Positions 59,707-64,000 of a stretch of DNA of 64,000 nt are shown here, piece after piece. Under the pieces are notes generated by a model. The model worked only from the letters and a program-made list of their open reading frames with translations, was not told the origin of the DNA and did no database searches. A program made the position numbers and the translations under genes. How positions within the stretch are numbered: position 1 is the first letter of the stretch; every line of letters begins with the position of its first letter. The stretch comes from Streptomyces sp. NBC_00572 (GTDB lineage: Bacteria; Actinomycetota; Actinomycetes; Streptomycetales; Streptomycetaceae): NCBI RefSeq assembly GCF_026341815.1, contig NZ_JAPENX010000001.1:2666001-2730000 (forward strand), in the 5' to 3' direction.

Positions 59707-59770
59707 CTCCGTGGCATCGAAACTCCGTGGCACCGAAGTCCCGTGACACCGAAGTCCCGTGGCACCGAAA
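59707..59770 (+). repeat. Four-copy 16-bp tandem repeat
   Basis: CTCCGTGGCATCGAAA, CTCCGTGGCACCGAAG, TCCCGTGACACCGAAG and TCCCGTGGCACCGAAA run head to tail from 59707. They fill the 92-bp gap before the gene at 59785. Confidence 0.85.
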
Positions 59771-59784
59771 CAAGGAATCCGTTC

Positions 59785-60393
59785 ATGCACACCCAGGTCA
59801 GCCCGTTCGAACTCCACGCGTGGAAGGAGGGAAACCGGCACAACTACAGCGCGGGCTGGAAAGGGGTCTCCCCGGAGTTCGGCGAGATCGTACTGACCGC
59901 CCCGCTCCCCCGCGCCAACCCCGAGACGATCGTCTCGGAGGTACGGGGCGGGCTGCTCCCCGTCGCCTCCTTCGAGGCGCGCGGAATGCACGCCGAGGGG
60001 CTCAAGCTGCCGACCCTGAACCGGTCCACGCTGCGGGTCGGCGACCGCATGGTGTACGTGGAACGGAACCGTTTCGGCGCCACCCTCGACCAGCGCGCCC
60101 TGACGATGCGGTACGCGGGCGACCACTACCGGCTCACGGCCCTCGACAAGAACTCCTACGTCCTGACCCGCGAGGCCGACGACGAGGACCCCGGGGTCAC
60201 GATCACCGTCCGCGAGTCCGGGCGCGGCAAGAACCGCAGGCTCTCCGTGCGGGTCGCCGGACGCGCCGAGGGCGGGGACCTGGCCCTGGCCCTGATCTTC
60301 GCGGGCGTCGACCGCTCCGTCCTGACACGGGTCGGCGCGGTGAAGGCGGGCATCTCCCGCGTGACCCATTTCTGGACCGAGTCCCAGTACTGA
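59785..60393 (+). CDS. Unrecognised beta-rich protein of the secreted cluster
   Basis: 202 aa from ATG 59785. Alternating short strands and loops (GWKGVSPEFGEIVLTAPL, LRVGDRMVYVERNRFGATLD, SYVLTREADDEDPGVTITV, LSVRVAGRAEGGDLALALI) without signal peptide or membrane segment. Overall shape resembles LURP-one/tubby-like folds, but no firm family is recognised. Cotranscription with the WXG-type gene is likely. Function unknown. Confidence 0.65.
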   Translation: MHTQVSPFELHAWKEGNRHNYSAGWKGVSPEFGEIVLTAPLPRANPETIVSEVRGGLLPVASFEARGMHAEGLKLPTLNRSTLRVGDRMVYVERNRFGATLDQRALTMRYAGDHYRLTALDKNSYVLTREADDEDPGVTITVRESGRGKNRRLSVRVAGRAEGGDLALALIFAGVDRSVLTRVGAVKAGISRVTHFWTESQY

Positions 60394-60474
60394 GCCCCGT
60401 CACCAGGCCCGGTACCGAGCCCCGGTTCCCACCCCTCGACCGCCACCCACCCGCCCTACCCGAGTGAGCGACAG

Positions 60475-61320
60475 ATGCCTTCCTTCGACGTGACCCGATC
60501 CCGTTTCCGGCTGACCGACGACGAGGTCTTCGTCCTCGCCCAGCTGGCGACCGGTCAGCCGGTCCCGGAGTCCATGGCGCCCGCCGAGGCGCGGCTGCGG
60601 GACGCCGGGCTCACCAACGCGGCCGGGGAGCTGTCCGCGCTCCTGCTGCCCCTGATGCGGACCCTCGTCCAGCCCTCCGTGATCGTCTCCCTGGAGTCGG
60701 GCGGCCGGCAGGGCACCCTGCACCACGGGATGCTCATCGGTGACGAGCACGTCGTCTGCCACGAGACCTGGCCGGGCGAGGAGGAGGCGGAGTACCGGCT
60801 CGTCGAGCCGAGGACCGTGGTGTGGACGCTGGCCGACCTGATCGCGCTGCGCCGGTCCGACGCCGCCGAGGCGGAGGAGCAGGTCGTCGAGACGACCGTC
60901 GGCGTCCTGCAGACGGGGCTCACGGCCCTGGAGAAGGCCGCGTCGACGCCCGGCGCGGACGAACAGGCCCTGGTCGACGAGGCGCTGCGGGCGGCCGGAG
61001 CCGCGGACGACACCGCCACGCGGCTCGCGCCGCTGATCGTGGAGCTGCGCTCCAACTGGCGGATGACCGCGGCCTGGCAGGGCCGCCAGGACGGCGTGCC
61101 GGGTGTGGCGGCCCGCGCGGTCGCCGCCTGGGACTGCGGTCCGCTCGGCCAGTGGCTGCGGGAGCTGCCCGCCGAGCCGATGGCGGAGGGCGGGGCGACG
61201 GCCGACAGCCCGTTCCGGCTGCGCCGCGTCGCCCCGAAGCGGATCTGGGAGGAGCTGACCGGCCTGCTGCCGGACGCCACGGAGCTCGTACGGGAGCAGG
61301 CGCCGCCGCCGCAGGCCTGA
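60475..61320 (+). CDS. Unrecognised protein of the secreted cluster, possible EspG-like chaperone
   Basis: 281 aa. Mixed fold: FRLTDDEVFVLAQLATGQPV, APAEARLRDAGLTNAAGELS, VSLESGGRQGTLHHGMLIGD, WTLADLIALRRSD, ending FRLRRVAPKRIWEELTGLL. Placement after a WXG-type effector, and the alternation of helix and strand, suggest an EspG-type substrate chaperone; the assignment is weak. No membrane segment. Confidence 0.5.
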   Translation: MPSFDVTRSRFRLTDDEVFVLAQLATGQPVPESMAPAEARLRDAGLTNAAGELSALLLPLMRTLVQPSVIVSLESGGRQGTLHHGMLIGDEHVVCHETWPGEEEAEYRLVEPRTVVWTLADLIALRRSDAAEAEEQVVETTVGVLQTGLTALEKAASTPGADEQALVDEALRAAGAADDTATRLAPLIVELRSNWRMTAAWQGRQDGVPGVAARAVAAWDCGPLGQWLRELPAEPMAEGGATADSPFRLRRVAPKRIWEELTGLLPDATELVREQAPPPQA

Positions 61321-61397
61321 CACGGGCTCACCGGGCTCGGTGGACCTGATGTCCTACGGCGGTGCCGGGTCGCTCGGCCCGGCTTCGGCCTCGCCGC

Positions 61398-62195
61398 TCA
61401 GCCGCGCTTCGGCGGCGCGATCCCCAGGACCCGGTCCTTCAGGGCCGGGAACTGTTCGCGGGTCGTGGTGACCTTCGCCGGGTCCAGGACGACCCGGAGG
61501 ATCTCCTCGTCCGGGCCCGCCTCGGCGACGGTCTCGCCCCAGGGGTCGACGACGATCGAGTGGCCGGCCTGCTCCACGCCCCCGTGGGTGCCCGCCGTAC
61601 CGCAGGCGAGGACGTACGCCTGGTTCTCGACCGCGCGGGCCCGGGCCAGCAGGCTCCAGTGGGCGCGGCGGCGGGCGGGCCAGCCGGCCGGGACCACGAA
61701 GGCCTGGGCGCCCGCGTCGACGAGCCCGCGGAAGAGTTCCGGGAAGCGCAGGTCGTAGCAGGTGCCGACGCCGACGGTGAGGTGCGGCAGGTCGACGGTG
61801 ACGAGGTCCTCCCCGGCGGCCATCATCACCGCCTCGCCCTTGTCGAAGCCGAAGCGGTGGATCTTCCGGTAGGAGGCGGCGAGTTCGCCGTCGGGAGAGA
61901 GGACCAGCGAGGTGTTGTACAGCGCGCCGCCCTCCGCCTCGACGAACGACCCGCCGTGCAGCCAGACGCCGGCGTCGCGCGCCGCAGCGGCCATCTCGCG
62001 GTGCGTGGGGCCGTTCAGCGGCTCGGCCTCGGCGGCGAAGGACTCGTACGCGAAGGCGCCCGTGGGCCACAGTTCCGGCAGGACGACGAGGTCGGCGCGG
62101 CCGGATTCCTCCCGTACGAGACGCGCCACACGGGCGCGTCGGGCGTCGACCGGTTCGTCCGGGTCTACCGCGATCTGGATCAGCGAGGCGCGCAC
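61398..62195 (-). CDS. Carbon-nitrogen hydrolase (nitrilase superfamily)
   Basis: 265 aa. The Glu-Lys-Cys triad is visible: LVVLPELWPTGAF (Glu about 41), YRKIHRFGFDKGE (Lys about 110) and GVGTCYDLRFPELFR (Cys about 145), with LLARARAVENQAYVLACG nearby. Such amidases release ammonia from omega-amides or carbamoyl compounds; NIT/omega-amidase-like branch. Its promoter faces the gene at 62351. Confidence 0.92.
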   Translation of the reverse strand: MRASLIQIAVDPDEPVDARRARVARLVREESGRADLVVLPELWPTGAFAYESFAAEAEPLNGPTHREMAAAARDAGVWLHGGSFVEAEGGALYNTSLVLSPDGELAASYRKIHRFGFDKGEAVMMAAGEDLVTVDLPHLTVGVGTCYDLRFPELFRGLVDAGAQAFVVPAGWPARRRAHWSLLARARAVENQAYVLACGTAGTHGGVEQAGHSIVVDPWGETVAEAGPDEEILRVVLDPAKVTTTREQFPALKDRVLGIAPPKRG

Positions 62196-62350
62196 ACTAC
62201 CACCGTCCTGGCATTCGAGCCGTCAACACCGGCCTACGATCGTCACACGAAAGCACTGCCGGGGTGCCTTCGGGCAGCGTAACTTAGCGTCCGAGCCTCC
62301 CACCCAGTCGTGTTTTCAGCCCGCGCACCGAAGAACCGCCGAGGGGTCCC

Positions 62351-63178
62351 GTGACCGTCCATCCCAGCCTCCAGAACTACGCCGACGCCTGGACCCACTC
62401 CATCGAGGCGATAGCCGAGCTGGTGCAGCCGCTCGTGGAGGGCGAGTGGAACCGGCCGACACCGTGCCCAGGCTGGTCGGTGCGGGACATCGTGTCCCAT
62501 GTGATCGGCATGGAGACGGAGATGCTCGGCGACCCGCGGCCGATCCACTCCCTGCCGCGTGACCTCTACCACGTACGCAGCGAATTCGCGCGCTACATGG
62601 AGGTCCAGGTCGATGTGCGGCGGCACCACACCGCGCCGGAGATGACCTCGGAGCTGGAGTACATCCTGATCCGCCGCGCCCGGCAGCTCCGCAACGAGAA
62701 CCGCTCCCCCGAGCACCTGATCCGCGCCCCCCTCGGCGCCGAGCAGTCCCTGGAACTGGCCTACCGGATGCGCGCCTTCGACGTGTGGGTGCACGAGCAG
62801 GACCTGCGCGTCGCGCTCGGCGTGCCGGGCAACCTGGACTCGGCGGGTGCGCACGTGACCCGTGACGTGCTCCTGGAGGCCCTGCCGAAGGTGGTCGCCA
62901 AGGACGCGGGGGCTCCCGCCTCTTCGGCCGTGGTCCTCGACGTGAGCGGTCCGGTGGAGTTCCTGCGGACGGTACGGGTCGACGCGGACGGCCGGGGTTC
63001 GGTCGACGGCGCGCCCTCGCTCGGCCCCGCGGTGACGCTCGCGACGGACTGGGAGACGTTCGTACGTCTCGCCTGCGGCCGGGTCCGGCCGGCCGATGTG
63101 GCCGACCGGGTCAAGACGGAGGGCGACGAGGCGCTGGCGCAGGCCATCCTCGACAACTTCGCGGTGACGCCCCGCTGA
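62351..63178 (+). CDS. Maleylpyruvate isomerase family, mycothiol-dependent-like
   Basis: 275 aa from a GTG at 62351. DinB/MDMPI fold: WTHSIEAIAELVQPLVEGEW, PCPGWSVRDIVSHVIGMETE with the first metal His, then RAFDVWVHEQDLRVALG with the second His and Glu/Asp, and a C-terminal beta domain (CGRVRPADVADRVKTEGDEA). Family knowledge: these proteins often use mycothiol as cofactor in actinobacteria. Substrate unknown. The 155-bp gap upstream holds both promoters. Confidence 0.88.
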   Translation: MTVHPSLQNYADAWTHSIEAIAELVQPLVEGEWNRPTPCPGWSVRDIVSHVIGMETEMLGDPRPIHSLPRDLYHVRSEFARYMEVQVDVRRHHTAPEMTSELEYILIRRARQLRNENRSPEHLIRAPLGAEQSLELAYRMRAFDVWVHEQDLRVALGVPGNLDSAGAHVTRDVLLEALPKVVAKDAGAPASSAVVLDVSGPVEFLRTVRVDADGRGSVDGAPSLGPAVTLATDWETFVRLACGRVRPADVADRVKTEGDEALAQAILDNFAVTPR

Positions 63179-63182
63179 CCCT

Positions 63183-64000
63183 TCACACGGGGACGTGTAC
63201 GGCCTCCACCCGGCTGGCGACGAGCCGTTCGCGTTCCCTGCGGTGGGTGCGGGCCTTGAGGCGCAGGATCTGCACGACGCCGACGGCCTCCAGCACGAAG
63301 ACGGACGAGAACGCGATCCGGTAGTTGTCGCCGGTCGCGTCGAGCAACACGCCGACGGCGAGCAGCGTCGTCATCGAGGCCACGAAACCACCCATGTTGA
63401 CGATGCCGGACGCGGTGCCCTGACGCTCCGGCGGGTTCGCCGGGCGGGCGAAGTCGAAGCCGATCATCGAGGCCGGTCCGCAGGCGCCGAGGACCAGGCA
63501 GAGGGTGACGAGCAGCCACATCGGGGCGTGCTCGCCGGGGTACGCGAGGGTGGTCGCCCACAGCAGGGCGGTGGCGGCGACCGTGCCGAGGGCGAGCGGG
63601 GCGCGGGCCGTGTGGTGGCGGGCGATGATCTGCCCGTACGCGAGGCCGACGACCATGTTCGACAGGACGACCAGGGTGAGCAGGCTCCCCGCGGTCGACC
63701 GGGACAGGCCCTGCGCCTCGACCAGGTACGGCAGTCCCCACAGCAGCAGGAAGACCATCGCGGGGAACTGGGTGGTGAAGTGCACCCACAGGCCGAGCCG
63801 GGTGCCGGGTTCCCGCCAGGACTCGGCGATCTGACGGCGTACGAAGGCGGCGCCCGCGTGGGTGGCGGGCTGCGGCTCGTACCCCTCGGGGTGGTCCTTG
63901 AGGAAGAGCAGCAGCAGGACCAGGACGACGACGCCGGCGAGGGAGCTGCCGACGAAGGTGGTCGTCCAGCCGAGGCCGTGCAGGGCGCGGGCGATGAAGA
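63183..64000 (-). CDS. MFS transporter (partial, N-terminus outside window)
   Basis: The minus-strand frame is open from 64000 to a stop at 63183, about 272 codons, giving the C-terminal six or seven helices: TFVGSSLAGVVVLVLLLLFL, MVFLLLWGLPYLVEAQGLSR, VVLSNMVVGLAYGQIIARHH, ASGIVNMGGFVASMTTLLAV. An ATG at 63785 is internal. The motif QRQ-like loop is not seen. Major facilitator type, possibly nitrate/sugar phosphate-like; not resolved. It is convergent with the mycothiol-type gene, four bases apart. Confidence 0.85.
   Translation of the reverse strand, partial: FIARALHGLGWTTTFVGSSLAGVVVLVLLLLFLKDHPEGYEPQPATHAGAAFVRRQIAESWREPGTRLGLWVHFTTQFPAMVFLLLWGLPYLVEAQGLSRSTAGSLLTLVVLSNMVVGLAYGQIIARHHTARAPLALGTVAATALLWATTLAYPGEHAPMWLLVTLCLVLGACGPASMIGFDFARPANPPERQGTASGIVNMGGFVASMTTLLAVGVLLDATGDNYRIAFSSVFVLEAVGVVQILRLKARTHRRERERLVASRVEAVHVPV

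Overview
The window is high-GC (about 70 %) actinobacterial chromosome with the codon usage, GTG starts, leaderless-looking promoters and family repertoire of a Streptomyces or close relative: MerR-PP2C phosphatase, MocR regulators, the WhiJ-like XRE/DUF397/ATPase trio, a PAS-GAF-SpoIIE-HATPase phosphatase, mycothiol-dependent enzyme family, DUF2630, DUF7144 and Imm50. No rRNA, tRNA, CRISPR array, transposase or integrase was recognised. The sequence looks like a chromosomal arm/core boundary with housekeeping genes (metG, aspS) set among accessory loci.

Layout. 1-4.6 kb: MerR-PP2C phosphatase (cut by the window edge), VOC protein, a DrrAB-type ABC exporter, two small membrane proteins. 4.8-9.4 kb: a RidA-MFS operon and an Rrf2 regulator sharing two 19-bp operators, then a MocR regulator divergent from an alpha/beta hydrolase over a direct-repeat operator. 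9.4-16.4 kb: DUF7144 membrane protein, FxLYD-like lipoprotein, endonuclease/exonuclease/phosphatase protein with an AEx tripeptide tract, DUF2630, FUSC transporter, amino acid permease, an unrecognised helical protein. 16.4-24.3 kb: Tat-exported PhoX with a PHO-box-like repeat, VWA protein, two-component pair, metG, DoxX. 24.3-29.6 kb: decayed Uma2 gene, orphan CitG/MdcB-like protein, secreted intradiol dioxygenase, WhiJ-like trio, replication-initiator-like HTH protein.

29.6-37.6 kb is the most interesting part: a polymorphic-toxin locus (SseB-domain protein, a partner protein, a WXG-type N-terminal module and an Rhs core ending in an HNH/Endo VII-like toxin, then two Imm50-like immunity genes). 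The Rhs gene has lost the segment joining its secretion module to the Rhs barrel, and the two halves are out of frame. Downstream lies a graveyard of cassettes: an internally deleted SUKH immunity gene, a copy of the last 36 bp of the aspS region, an orphan Rhs toxin tip with a candidate immunity gene, another scrap of Rhs core and a frameshifted small gene, ending in a terminator against aspS. The repeated aspS 3' end flanks the orphan cassette and suggests cassette exchange anchored at aspS.

39.6-64 kb: SpoIIE-type phosphatase, MBL hydrolase, AI-2E transporter, pirin, SseB protein, FadE5-like acyl-CoA dehydrogenase behind a pair of 17-bp operators, YciI protein, M18 aminopeptidase, NHL-thioredoxin protein, an anchored surface protein with a collagen-like stretch, DUF4239, LURP-one protein, a Cys/Met-metabolism PLP enzyme divergent from a second MocR regulator, a second secreted-effector-like cluster (57.8-61.3 kb), a nitrilase, a maleylpyruvate-isomerase-family protein and an MFS transporter cut by the right edge. 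Short GC-rich tandem repeats recur in the gaps of this right half.
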